Origin: an uncultured Clostridia bacterium
Lineage (GTDB): Bacteria; Bacillota; Clostridia; Christensenellales; Aristaeellaceae
Length of the DNA stretch: 25,422 nucleotides
Reading direction: 5' to 3'
NCBI GenBank assembly: GCA_937874275.1
Contig: CALNAU010000207.1
Location: 1 to 25,422 of the forward strand
The position numbers and the translations under genes are program-made. The notes under the pieces were generated by a model, which did no database searches, was not told the origin of the DNA, and worked only from the letters and a program-made list of their open reading frames with translations. Every line of letters begins with the position of its first letter. The first letter of the stretch is position 1. Below, in pieces: positions 1 through 6,488 of the stretch.

Positions 1-1
1 C

Positions 2-55
2 GAGGGCGGCCACACGGTTGGCTCCGGTGCCGTGGCCCGGGTCATCGAAGACTAA
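2..55 (+). CDS. tuf: Elongation factor Tu, C-terminal end (partial)
   Basis: Only the last 17 codons and the TAA stop are inside the window. They read EGGHTVGSGAVARVIED, matching the conserved EF-Tu C-terminus (usually close to REGGRTVGAGVVAKIIE), the last strand of the domain 3 beta barrel. EF-Tu delivers aminoacyl-tRNA to the ribosome as a GTP complex. The gene is followed after 38 bases by rpmG on the same strand with no hairpin between, so read-through into the rpmG-secE-nusG operon is likely. The identification rests on a short peptide but is backed by the classic tuf-rpmG-secE-nusG gene order. Confidence 0.85.
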   Translation, partial: EGGHTVGSGAVARVIED

Positions 56-93
56 GCGAATAAGCATACCATTCAGGAAAGAGGTGTTCACGA

Positions 94-258
94 ATGGCAG
101 TCAAGGACGCACGCGCTAACATTGTCCTGGCTTGCACCGAGTGCAAGCAGCGCAACTACATGAGCAAGAAGAACAAGAAGAACACGCCCGACCGCATCGA
201 GCTGAGCAAGTACTGTCGCTTTTGTAAGAAGCATACCGATCACCGCGAAACGAGGTAA
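94..258 (+). CDS. rpmG: Large ribosomal subunit protein bL33
   Basis: A 54-residue protein starting MAVKDARANIVLACTECKQ and ending KKHTDHRETR. It has the L33 fold signature with two CxxC pairs (C14/C17 and C41/C44), so this is the zinc-binding C+ form of L33. The family is usually 49-55 residues, so the gene is full length. The ATG at 94 is preceded by a GAAAGAGGTG ribosome binding site. It sits between tuf and secE, the standard bacterial order. Because many Firmicutes carry a second, cysteine-free L33 induced under zinc limitation, a paralogue elsewhere in the genome is possible, but nothing here shows it. Confidence 0.96.
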   Translation: MAVKDARANIVLACTECKQRNYMSKKNKKNTPDRIELSKYCRFCKKHTDHRETR

Positions 259-263
259 TCGAG

Positions 264-530
264 ATGTCTGAGAAAAAGAAGAACGTGGCCGCCGACAAGA
301 AGGAGACTTCCTTTCTGGACAAGGTAGTACAATTCTTTGTCAAACTGCCAAAGCGCCTCGCGCAGCCGTTCAAAAACATGTGGCGCGAGCTCAAGAAGGT
401 CACCTGGCCCACGCGCAAGGATCTGCTGAACTATACGTTGATTGTCCTTGCCTTCATGACATTCATGGGCGTGGTCATTGGCCTGCTCGACCTGGGCAGC
501 AGCCGCCTCATCGCGCTGCTCGTCGGTTAA
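264..530 (+). CDS. secE: Preprotein translocase subunit SecE
   Basis: An 88-residue protein. A lysine-rich N-terminus (about residues 1-35) leads to the amphipathic SecE signature WRELKKVTWPTRKDLLNYT (about 40-58), followed by one membrane span (about 58-80). This is the short, single-span SecE typical of Gram-positive bacteria; the E. coli protein has three spans. SecE clamps the SecY channel in the cytoplasmic membrane and is needed for protein export. The start ATG lies 5 bases after the rpmG stop and its GAGG ribosome binding site overlaps the end of rpmG, so translation is probably coupled. nusG follows after 22 bases. Confidence 0.96.
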   Translation: MSEKKKNVAADKKETSFLDKVVQFFVKLPKRLAQPFKNMWRELKKVTWPTRKDLLNYTLIVLAFMTFMGVVIGLLDLGSSRLIALLVG

Positions 531-552
531 CCAAGGCAATAGGAGAAGCATC

Positions 553-1092
553 ATGCCCCAGCAGGAAAGCACACAGGCAGCCCAGTGGTACGTCGTCCAC
601 ACCTATTCCGGCTATGAGAACAAGGTGAAGGACAACCTGGAGAAGGCGGCGGAGAACAACCGCATGCAACACCTGATTCAGGAGGTCGCCGTACCCACCG
701 AGGAAGTCGCCGAGATTAAGAACGGCAAGCGCGTCACCACCCAGCACAAGACCTTTCCGGGCTATGTGCTGGTCAAGATGGTCATCACCAGCGAATCCTG
801 GTATGTGGTGCGCAATACGCGCGGCGTGACGGGCTTTGTCGGCCCCGAAAGCAAGCCGGTTGCCCTCACGGAAGAGGAAGTCGAAGTGATGCTCAACAGC
901 CAGCCGCAGGCCGAGGCCTGCCGGATGGTGGTGGGTGAGGAGATTCGCATCCTGTCGGGCCCGCTGGAGAACTTTACCGGCGTGGTGGAGGCCATCGACG
1001 CCCCCCGCGGCAAGATGCAGGTCAAGGTCAAAATGTTCCTGGGCCGGGAAATGCAGGTCGAGATCGACATCGACCAGGCCGAAAAGATCTGA
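553..1092 (+). CDS. nusG: Transcription termination/antitermination protein NusG
   Basis: A 179-residue protein. The NGN domain spans about residues 10-105, with WYVVHTYSGYENKVK near the start and the conserved FPGYV at 68-72. A C-terminal KOW domain covers about 127-160. NusG binds RNA polymerase and controls pausing, rho-dependent termination and coupling to translation. The ATG at 553 was chosen because AGGAGAAG lies at the right distance (541-548) and the protein then begins just ahead of the NGN domain; the reading frame continues upstream into secE without signal. The order secE-nusG-rplK is standard. Confidence 0.97.
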   Translation: MPQQESTQAAQWYVVHTYSGYENKVKDNLEKAAENNRMQHLIQEVAVPTEEVAEIKNGKRVTTQHKTFPGYVLVKMVITSESWYVVRNTRGVTGFVGPESKPVALTEEEVEVMLNSQPQAEACRMVVGEEIRILSGPLENFTGVVEAIDAPRGKMQVKVKMFLGREMQVEIDIDQAEKI

Positions 1093-1141
1093 CGGACGCC
1101 TGCCGTCCGCAGACAGACAGGCAGCGGGGCCTATTCCCCGC

Positions 1142-1176
1142 GTGGGAGGCGCTTCACGCGCCGACAAGACCACAAG
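1142..1176 (+). promoter_or_regulatory. Candidate L1-binding leader element upstream of rplK
   Basis: The nusG-rplK gap contains GTGGGAGG at 1142-1149 and ACCACAAG at 1169-1176, just before the AGGAGGT ribosome binding site at 1181. GTGG and CCAC can pair to close a small internal-loop stem. A near copy occurs ahead of rplA (1632-1663). L1 is known to repress L11-L1 operons by binding an mRNA mimic of its 23S rRNA site, and the position fits that role. The assignment is inferred from motif and place; I could not run a covariance search. Confidence 0.5.
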
Positions 1177-1197
1177 ATGTAGGAGGTGCCATTTCAC

Positions 1198-1623
1198 ATG
1201 GCCAAGAAAGTAGCAGCATTAATCAAGCTTCAGGTGGACGCAGCCAAGGCAACGCCCGCGCCCCCCATCGGCCCGGCCCTGGGCCAGCACGGTGTCAACA
1301 TCCCCGGCTTCTGCAAGGAGTTCAATGAGCGTACAGCCAAGCAGGCTGGCCTTGTCATCCCGGTGGTTATTACCGTGTATTCCGACCGGTCCTTTTCCTT
1401 CATCACCAAGACGCCACCCGTCCCGGTGCTGATCAAGAAGGCGCTGAACATCCAGTCGGGCAGCGACAAGCCCAACAAGACCAAGGTGGCCAAGCTGACC
1501 CAAGACCAGGTGCGCGAGATTGCCACCACCAAGATGCCGGATATCAACGCCGCCAGCATCGAAGCCGCCATGAGCATGGTGGCCGGTACTGCCCGCAGCA
1601 TGGGCGTCACCGTCGAAGAGTAA
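1198..1623 (+). CDS. rplK: Large ribosomal subunit protein uL11
   Basis: A 141-residue protein, exactly the usual L11 length, starting MAKKVAALIKLQVDAAKATP. The N-terminal domain carries the conserved proline-rich PPIGPALGQHGVNI helix region; the C-terminal RNA-binding domain ends KMPDINAASIEAAMSMVAGTARSMGV. L11 binds the GTPase-associated centre of 23S rRNA and is the site where RelA and thiopeptides act. The ATG at 1198 is chosen over an in-frame GTG at 1186 because that GTG lies inside the AGGAGGT ribosome binding site. rplA follows after 52 bases. Confidence 0.98.
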   Translation: MAKKVAALIKLQVDAAKATPAPPIGPALGQHGVNIPGFCKEFNERTAKQAGLVIPVVITVYSDRSFSFITKTPPVPVLIKKALNIQSGSDKPNKTKVAKLTQDQVREIATTKMPDINAASIEAAMSMVAGTARSMGVTVEE

Positions 1624-1631
1624 AAGGAGTT

Positions 1632-1663
1632 GTGGGAGGACATAGTGCCGTTACCACCACAAG
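1632..1663 (+). promoter_or_regulatory. Candidate L1-binding leader element upstream of rplA
   Basis: GTGGGAGG at 1632-1639 and ACCACAAG at 1656-1663 repeat the motif found before rplK, with a 16-base interior instead of 19. The AAGGAGGAAG ribosome binding site at 1661-1670 overlaps the 3' half, so a protein bound here would block rplA translation directly. L1 is the expected ligand by analogy with known L11-L1 autoregulation. This is an inference from repetition and position. Confidence 0.5.
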
Positions 1664-1675
1664 GAGGAAGCAATC

Positions 1676-2365
1676 ATGAAACATGGTAAGAAGTATTTAG
1701 ACTCCAAGAAGCTCATCGAGCAGGGCAAGCTATACGACCCTGCCGAGGCCGTCAACCTGGTTAAGCAGACCGGCAAGGCCAAGTTTGACGAGACGGTAGA
1801 GCTGTCCCTGCGCCTGGGCGTTGACCCCCGCCACGCTGACCAGCAGGTCCGCGGCACGGTGGTGCTGCCCCACGGCACCGGCAAGACCGTGCGCGTGCTG
1901 GTGTTTGCCAAGGGCGACAAGGCGGAGGAAGCACGCGCTGCCGGCGCCGACTATGTGGGCGAGGCCGAGCTGGCTGACAAGATCAAGAACGAGAACTGGT
2001 TTGACTTTGACGTGGCCGTGGCCACCCCTGACATGATGGGCGTCGTCGGCCGCATCGGCCGTATCCTGGGCCCCAAGGGCCTGATGCCCAACCCCAAGTC
2101 CGGCACCGTGACCGCCGACGTGGCCAAGGCCATCGAGGAGATCAAGGGTGGTAAGGTGGAGTACCGCGTCGACAAGACCGCCATCGCCCACGTGCCGATT
2201 GGCAAGGTGAGTTTTGAGGAGCAGAAGCTGCTTGAGAACCTGACCACGCTGATGGACGCAGTCATCAAGGCCAAGCCCAGCAGCGCCAAGGGCGTGTACC
2301 TCAAGAGCCTGTACCTGTCCACCACCATGGGCCCCTCGGTGAAGCTCAACGGGCTCAAGTTCTAA
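1676..2365 (+). CDS. rplA: Large ribosomal subunit protein uL1
   Basis: A 229-residue protein of normal length. It begins MKHGKKYLDSKKLIEQGKLY and contains the L1 family hallmarks LGVDPRHADQQVRGTVVLPH (about residues 46-65) and MPNPKSGTVTADVAKAI in the second half. L1 forms the mobile L1 stalk on 23S rRNA that helps release deacylated tRNA, and it is also a translational repressor of its own operon in well-studied bacteria. The start has a strong AAGGAGG site. A terminator begins 19 bases after the stop, so this is the last gene of the operon; rplJ and rplL, which usually follow, are absent here. Confidence 0.98.
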   Translation: MKHGKKYLDSKKLIEQGKLYDPAEAVNLVKQTGKAKFDETVELSLRLGVDPRHADQQVRGTVVLPHGTGKTVRVLVFAKGDKAEEARAAGADYVGEAELADKIKNENWFDFDVAVATPDMMGVVGRIGRILGPKGLMPNPKSGTVTADVAKAIEEIKGGKVEYRVDKTAIAHVPIGKVSFEEQKLLENLTTLMDAVIKAKPSSAKGVYLKSLYLSTTMGPSVKLNGLKF

Positions 2366-2383
2366 CCATTCCATGAACACCGA

Positions 2384-2410
2384 TCCCCCGGCCATTGGCC
2401 GGGGGATTTT
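2384..2410 (+). terminator. Intrinsic terminator after rplA
   Basis: A perfect 10-bp stem (TCCCCCGGCC / GGCCGGGGGA) with a 3-base ATT loop, followed directly by TTTT. It lies 19 bases downstream of the rplA stop and closes the tuf-to-rplA transcription unit. Confidence 0.93.
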
Positions 2411-2665
2411 CGTATCCTTCAAATCGGCGGGCAGCATCTTTCTGCATCGCCCACAGATACACATCCTCTGGGTAATCCATGACCCTGTACCGGGATAGGT
2501 GGGACATGGGCGCTCCACGCCTGGACAATAGTGTTAGGCCGTCTCATAAGCAATGACAGGCATTCGCTCCTATGCGACGGCGGAAGGTTGCATCCCTCGC
2601 ATGGGATTGCTTCCGGGATTTTCACAGCACGCTACTCAGGTGGGGAAGTAGCTTTCCTTATAATA
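2411..2665. other. Gene-poor intergenic stretch
   Basis: About 255 bases between the rplA terminator and the broken minus-strand gene. I see no supported gene, RNA or convincing promoter. A TATAAT-like string at 2659-2664 on the plus strand has no partner -35 and no gene downstream. A 50-codon minus-strand frame (2355-2507) overlaps the terminator and the end of rplA and has no support. Confidence 0.6.
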
Positions 2666-3122
2666 TCAATGTCCTCTGATAGGCTCGAGGAATACATAGC
2701 CTTCCCGGGTGACACCCAGGCCGTTAACGCGCCATATGCCGTTGGCATCGGCAACAAGCCCCGCCGGCATGTCTTTGAGCGGGACGCCGCTTGGCGAATA
2801 GATCAGCTGGGCTGTTTTTTCGGGATGCGCGGCGCTGTATAAAAAGGAGACGGCGCCGTCCCCGGCTCGTCCGTTAATGGCATAGATGCCCATACGGGTG
2901 AAAACTTGTTTGAGCGCAGGGTGTATCCGCGGTTGCTTCGACAATCCAGCGACCGGCGGCATCCTCTGCGGCTTGCGACAGGAAATCAGGCATCTGTTCA
3001 ACCAGGCGCTGTGCTTTACTCCGTGAGAGCGTGGCCATGCCTTGCTGTTGGAGCAAAATGACTATCAATGCAATCACCAGCAACAGACCTGCCCCAAGTA
3101 TCATGCATTTCCCTTTGGTCAT
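2666..3122 (-). pseudogene. Frameshifted small membrane-anchored protein, unknown function
   Basis: Two overlapping minus-strand frames appear to be halves of one gene. The first (from the ATG at 3122) gives MTKGKCM, a hydrophobic anchor (about residues 8-24, GAGLLLVIALIVILL), then a charged helix ending DAAGRWIVEATADTP. The second frame continues with ALKQVFTRMGIYAINGRAG, then a probable beta-rich part containing QLIYSPSGVPLKDMPAG and ending GYVFLEPIRGH. Moving from one to the other requires a one-base skip near 2915-2925 (in the CCCTGCG region of the coding strand). The start has only a weak GGGGAAAG site. I do not recognise the family with certainty. The gene could be a real pseudogene, or intact with a sequencing or assembly error. 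Confidence 0.55.
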
Positions 3123-3140
3123 GTGTCTTTCCCCGTTAGC

Positions 3141-3171
3141 ACAAAGCCCGCGCCTATGGCGCGAGCTTTGT
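3141..3171 (-). terminator. Hairpin downstream of ispH-rpsA
   Basis: Inverted repeat ACAAAGC...GCTTTGT enclosing CGCGCC-loop-GGCGCG, about 14 pairs with a 3-base loop, 24 bases after the ispH-rpsA stop. The one imperfect position is a C-A mismatch if read on the plus strand but a U-G wobble in minus-strand RNA, which supports use in the minus direction. There is no clear T-run after it, so termination may be weak or the hairpin may instead protect the 3' end. Confidence 0.6.
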
Positions 3172-3195
3172 GTGTATTCCTAAGAGTTAGTTGTT

Positions 3196-5775
3196 TTATG
3201 CGTTTTCCTTGGGCTCTTCTTCGCCTTCGGCAGCAGCCTCGAGCTTTTCTTCAGCGGCTTCAATGCCTTCGGCAACGGTCTGGGCGGCTTCCTCGGCCAC
3301 TTCACCGGCCTTCTGGGCTGCTTCTTCGGCCTTTTGCTCTACGGCGTCGGCGGTTTCTTCCACAGCTTTTTCAGCGGTGTCAGCAGTCTCCTCAACGGCT
3401 TCCTCAGCAGTATCGGCGGCCTTCTGCGCGGCTTCGGCTATGTCGCCAGCGGGGGCGTCTTCCTGCACCAGGCCGGCGGCCTCAGCAGCGCGGCGGAAGG
3501 CGGCGGCCACACCGGTTTCCTCGGTGGCGTCATCAGCCGGGGCTAACGCTTCCTCGATGGTGCGGGGGGCCTGGGGCGCGGGGGCAGCGGACTGATCCTC
3601 ATGCCACTCGCCGGGGATGTCGGCAGGGGATTCGTATACGCTCTCTTCCAGCGCTTCGCGGATGGACAGGCTGATGCGCTTGGCATCCGGGTCTACGCCC
3701 AGAATTTTGACGTTGACTTCCTGACCGGGCTGCAGCACGTCCTCCACCTTATCAATGCGGGTGATGGACACCTGGCTGATGTGCACGAGGCCATCCACGC
3801 CGGGCTCCAGCTCAATGAACGCGCCGAAGGGGCGGATGCGCACGACCTTGCGGGTGAGCACTTCGCCCACGGGGTATTTCTCTTCCACGTTGTCCCAGGG
3901 GCGGGGCTGCAGCTGCTTGTAACCCAGCTGAATGCGCTCGCGCTCGCGGTCCAGGGAGAGGATTTTGACGTCGATTTCCTGGTTGGCCTTCAGCACATCC
4001 TGGGGCTGGGCCGAACGGTTCCAGCTCAGGTCGGTGATGTGAATCAGGCCGTCTACACCGCCAAGATCCACAAACGCGCCGAAGGAAGCGAACCGGCGCA
4101 CAATGCCGCGCACCACGCTGCCCTCGACCAGGTTGCTCCACACGGCCTCTTTTTTGGCGGCGTTTTCGGCGGCCAGCACTTCCTTGCGGCTGGCGACCAC
4201 GCGCTTCTTGCTGTCGTCCAGTTCGATGATTTTGAGCGTCATCTCCTGGCCGACAAACTGGTTGATTTTCTCCACATAGCGCTGGGACAGGTGGGAGGCG
4301 GGGATGAAGGCGCGCACGCCCTCGATGGTGGCCAGCAGGCCGCCCTTGACGGCCTCCTTGCCCACGCCCTGCACAAACTCACCGGCCTCGTACTTGGCCT
4401 TGATGTCTTCCCAAACCTTGCGGTTCACGATGTTGCGCTGGGAGAGGATGACGTTGCCGTCACCGTCGTTGACCTTGACCACTTCGACCTCAATGTCGTC
4501 GCCCAGTTCAACATCCTCGTCCACCAGTTCGGAGCGCTTGATCAGGCCGTCGGACTTGTACCCGATGTTAACGCAAACCTCATCCTCGGTGATTTGCACC
4601 ACCTTGCCGGTGATGGTCTGGCCCGAGCGGATGCGGGTCATGCTGGCTGCCACCTGATCCATGAAGGTAGGGGCAGGCTTTGCCTCGGGTTCTGCTTCGG
4701 CCTCTGCCTCCTGTGCCGGGGCTTCCGCTTCCTCTGCCTGTGCCTCGGGGGCAGCCGGCTCCTCAGCGGCGGTTTCCTCGGTCGCCTCGGGCGCCTGAGG
4801 GGCTTCCTGTTCGGGCTCGGCGGCGGGCGTCTGCGCCTCTGCCGTGGGCTCGACAGCAGTCTCCTCCGCGGCTACCGGGGCCTGGGGGGCTTGTTCGGTC
4901 TCAGGCGTGGTGGCCTGATCCATGCGTTCCATGTCGTTCATCGTGTTGATAACCTCCTTAAGTGACCATTCCGGCGTGGATGCTCCGGCGGTCACCCCTA
5001 TGCGTTGCTCGGGCTTAAACCTTAAGTGCGGGGGAATCTCCGCCGCACATTCCACCAAATACGTATTGGGGCAATGCTGCTTGCACGTCTCGTACAGCTT
5101 GCGGGTGTTGGCGCTGTTTTTGCCGCCCACCACCATCATGATGTCCACGGTGGCGGCCAGTTCGGCTGCCTCCTGCTGGCGCAGGGCGGTGGCGCTGCAG
5201 ATGGTGCGCCGCACCGTCAGGTTGGGGAACCGGGCCAGCAGCTGTTGGCTTAACTGCTCCCACCGCTGTGGGGGAAAGGTGGTCTGCGCCACCAACAGGG
5301 CCTCGGCGGCCTCATCAGGCAGGGCGTTCACCTCTTCCGGCGTGGATATGACCCAGACACGGCCTTTGCACCAACCGGCGGTGCCAATCACCTCGGGGTG
5401 GCCGGCATCACCGATTAATATCACCGGCGCGCCCTGGGCGCTGAAGTCGCGGACTGCACCATGTAAGTGTCGCACAAAAGGGCACGTGCAGTCAACAACC
5501 TGGGTGGCAATTTGTCGTGCTTTTTCTTCCACATCCGGCGAAACGCCGTGGCTGCGGAGAATCAGCAGGCCATCCCGGGCTTCCTCCGGCTGTTGTACCG
5601 CGCGGATGCCCCTGGCTTCCAGCGCGGCCACCGCGGCGGGGTTGTGAATCAGCTCCCCCAGCGAATAGCATTGAAGACCTTGCGCTTCCGCTTGATTCGC
5701 GGCTTGCAGGGCTTGCTCGATGGCCTGTTGGACACCCATGCAATACCCCGCGTGACTGGCGACGATAACCGGCAA
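3196..5775 (-). CDS. ispH-rpsA: Fusion of 4-hydroxy-3-methylbut-2-enyl diphosphate reductase (IspH) and ribosomal protein S1
   Basis: An 859-residue bifunctional protein. Residues 1-287 are IspH, the [4Fe-4S] enzyme that makes IPP and DMAPP in the last step of the MEP pathway. Visible are cluster cysteines C12 (AGYCMGV), C96 (CTCPF) and C193 (TICSAT), active-site H44 and H126 with E128 (GHPEV), and the SANT and GASTP motifs. Residues 288-370 are a Pro/Ala/Glu linker. Four S1 RNA-binding domains lie near 384-449, 465-532, 551-619 and 636-705; the third and fourth have the classic SFGAFVDL and PFGAFIEL motifs. An Ala/Glu tail with 11-residue repeats ends the protein. The start is TTG at 5775, with GGAGGT five bases upstream. 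IspH-S1 fusions are known in Clostridia. Confidence 0.96.
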   Translation of the reverse strand: MPVIVASHAGYCMGVQQAIEQALQAANQAEAQGLQCYSLGELIHNPAAVAALEARGIRAVQQPEEARDGLLILRSHGVSPDVEEKARQIATQVVDCTCPFVRHLHGAVRDFSAQGAPVILIGDAGHPEVIGTAGWCKGRVWVISTPEEVNALPDEAAEALLVAQTTFPPQRWEQLSQQLLARFPNLTVRRTICSATALRQQEAAELAATVDIMMVVGGKNSANTRKLYETCKQHCPNTYLVECAAEIPPHLRFKPEQRIGVTAGASTPEWSLKEVINTMNDMERMDQATTPETEQAPQAPVAAEETAVEPTAEAQTPAAEPEQEAPQAPEATEETAAEEPAAPEAQAEEAEAPAQEAEAEAEPEAKPAPTFMDQVAASMTRIRSGQTITGKVVQITEDEVCVNIGYKSDGLIKRSELVDEDVELGDDIEVEVVKVNDGDGNVILSQRNIVNRKVWEDIKAKYEAGEFVQGVGKEAVKGGLLATIEGVRAFIPASHLSQRYVEKINQFVGQEMTLKIIELDDSKKRVVASRKEVLAAENAAKKEAVWSNLVEGSVVRGIVRRFASFGAFVDLGGVDGLIHITDLSWNRSAQPQDVLKANQEIDVKILSLDRERERIQLGYKQLQPRPWDNVEEKYPVGEVLTRKVVRIRPFGAFIELEPGVDGLVHISQVSITRIDKVEDVLQPGQEVNVKILGVDPDAKRISLSIREALEESVYESPADIPGEWHEDQSAAPAPQAPRTIEEALAPADDATEETGVAAAFRRAAEAAGLVQEDAPAGDIAEAAQKAADTAEEAVEETADTAEKAVEETADAVEQKAEEAAQKAGEVAEEAAQTVAEGIEAAEEKLEAAAEGEEEPKENA
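3241..3438 (-). repeat. Coding repeat: 11-residue Ala/Glu repeats in the fusion protein tail
   Basis: Residues 780-845 of the IspH-S1 protein fall into six consecutive 11-residue units, for example EEAVEETADTA, EKAVEETADAV, EQKAEEAAQKA and GEVAEEAAQTV. An 11-residue period of Ala, Glu and Lys is typical of long amphipathic helices such as those in LEA group 3 or apolipoprotein-like proteins. The units are degenerate at the residue level. Confidence 0.7.
4951..4960 (-). promoter_or_regulatory. Internal Shine-Dalgarno inside ispH-rpsA
   Basis: In minus-strand sense this reads TAAGGAGGTT, a 9-base match to the 16S anti-Shine-Dalgarno, followed 11 bases after the last G of AGGAGG by an in-frame ATG at 4941 (Met279), exactly at the end of the IspH domain. 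Translation from here would give a separate 581-residue S1 protein. The string encodes Lys-Glu-Val in a conserved part of IspH, so it could be coincidental. Confidence 0.4.
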
Positions 5776-5797
5776 CGAGTACCTCCAAATAGGCGTA

Positions 5798-5826
5798 TTT
5801 ATATCCTATTCGACAGCGGACTTCAA
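5798..5826 (-). promoter_or_regulatory. Possible promoter upstream of ispH-rpsA
   Basis: Minus-strand TTGAAG (5821-5826), 17-base spacer, TATAAA (5798-5803), ending about 23 bases before the TTG start. The -35 overlaps the last codon and stop of plsC. It would allow ispH-rpsA to be expressed beyond read-through from cmk-plsC. Confidence 0.5.
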
Positions 5827-6488
5827 TTTCCTGCATGGCGGGTGGAATGTTTTTTCAGCACATCCTCCCGCGCGCCGCGGATGGTTTGCACCAGCCGCTG
5901 GGTCAGTGCGTCCACGGTGTCCTTGCCCAGCCCCTGTGCCAGCAAATCCTCATAGTGCAGTTGGGGCAGGAAATAGATGTGTGTCACCCGGAACAGGCGG
6001 ATGCGGCCATGGATATAGGCCGGCATCAGCGGCACCCGGTTGCGCAGCGCCAGCAGGCTGACGCCACTTTCCACATCTTCCATCAGCTGTTCGGGCGGCT
6101 TGCGCGTGCCCTCGGGGAAGAGGGCCAGCACATGCCCCTGAGAGAGCACCTGGTTGCTGGCGCGCATGGCGGCCATGTCCGTCATGTGGCGGGAGACCGA
6201 TATCATGTGCAGTTTGCCCAGCACCCAGCGGAACAGCCGGTTGGCGCCCAGCTCGCGCTTGCCCATGAAGCGCAGCTCATAGCGCTTGATGGGGATGGCC
6301 AGCATTAGGGGGTCCAGCATGCTGCCATGGTTGCTGACCAGGATATAGGGAGCATCCATGCTGCTGATCAGATCCGCCCCGTGGTAGCGGATGGGGAACA
6401 GTAGCACGCTCAGCGCCGTGGCCACCCACCTGGCCAGCGTGTAGACCGGCGTGCGCGGCTCGGCCGGGCGGGCTTTAGCGTTGTCCAT
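5823..6488 (-). CDS. plsC: 1-acyl-sn-glycerol-3-phosphate acyltransferase family protein (PlsC-like)
   Basis: A 221-residue PlsC-family acyltransferase. Visible are the catalytic HX4D motif (H54, D59 in NHGSMLDP) and the substrate-binding block FPEGTR at 124-129. The N-terminal hydrophobic stretch (about residues 20-33) likely anchors the enzyme to the inner face of the membrane. The family converts lysophosphatidic acid to phosphatidic acid using acyl-ACP, though the exact acceptor cannot be read from the sequence. The ATG at 6488 has GGAGG seven bases upstream, inside the end of cmk; the genes overlap by 14 bases, implying coupled translation. cmk-plsC-ispH-rpsA order is common in Clostridia, which supports the call. 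Confidence 0.92.
   Translation of the reverse strand: MDNAKARPAEPRTPVYTLARWVATALSVLLFPIRYHGADLISSMDAPYILVSNHGSMLDPLMLAIPIKRYELRFMGKRELGANRLFRWVLGKLHMISVSRHMTDMAAMRASNQVLSQGHVLALFPEGTRKPPEQLMEDVESGVSLLALRNRVPLMPAYIHGRIRLFRVTHIYFLPQLHYEDLLAQGLGKDTVDALTQRLVQTIRGAREDVLKKHSTRHAGN

Noticed and set aside
2355..2507. A 50-codon minus-strand frame starting MSHLSRYRVMDYPEDVYLWA
   Set aside because: It looks somewhat protein-like, but it runs through the rplA terminator and into the rplA 3' end, lacks a ribosome binding site, and I know no matching family.
3601..4965. A 454-codon plus-strand frame antisense to ispH-rpsA
   Set aside because: Composition is a mirror of the S1 repeats and Ala/Glu linker, with no recognisable domain or ribosome binding site; the minus strand clearly encodes IspH and S1 domains.
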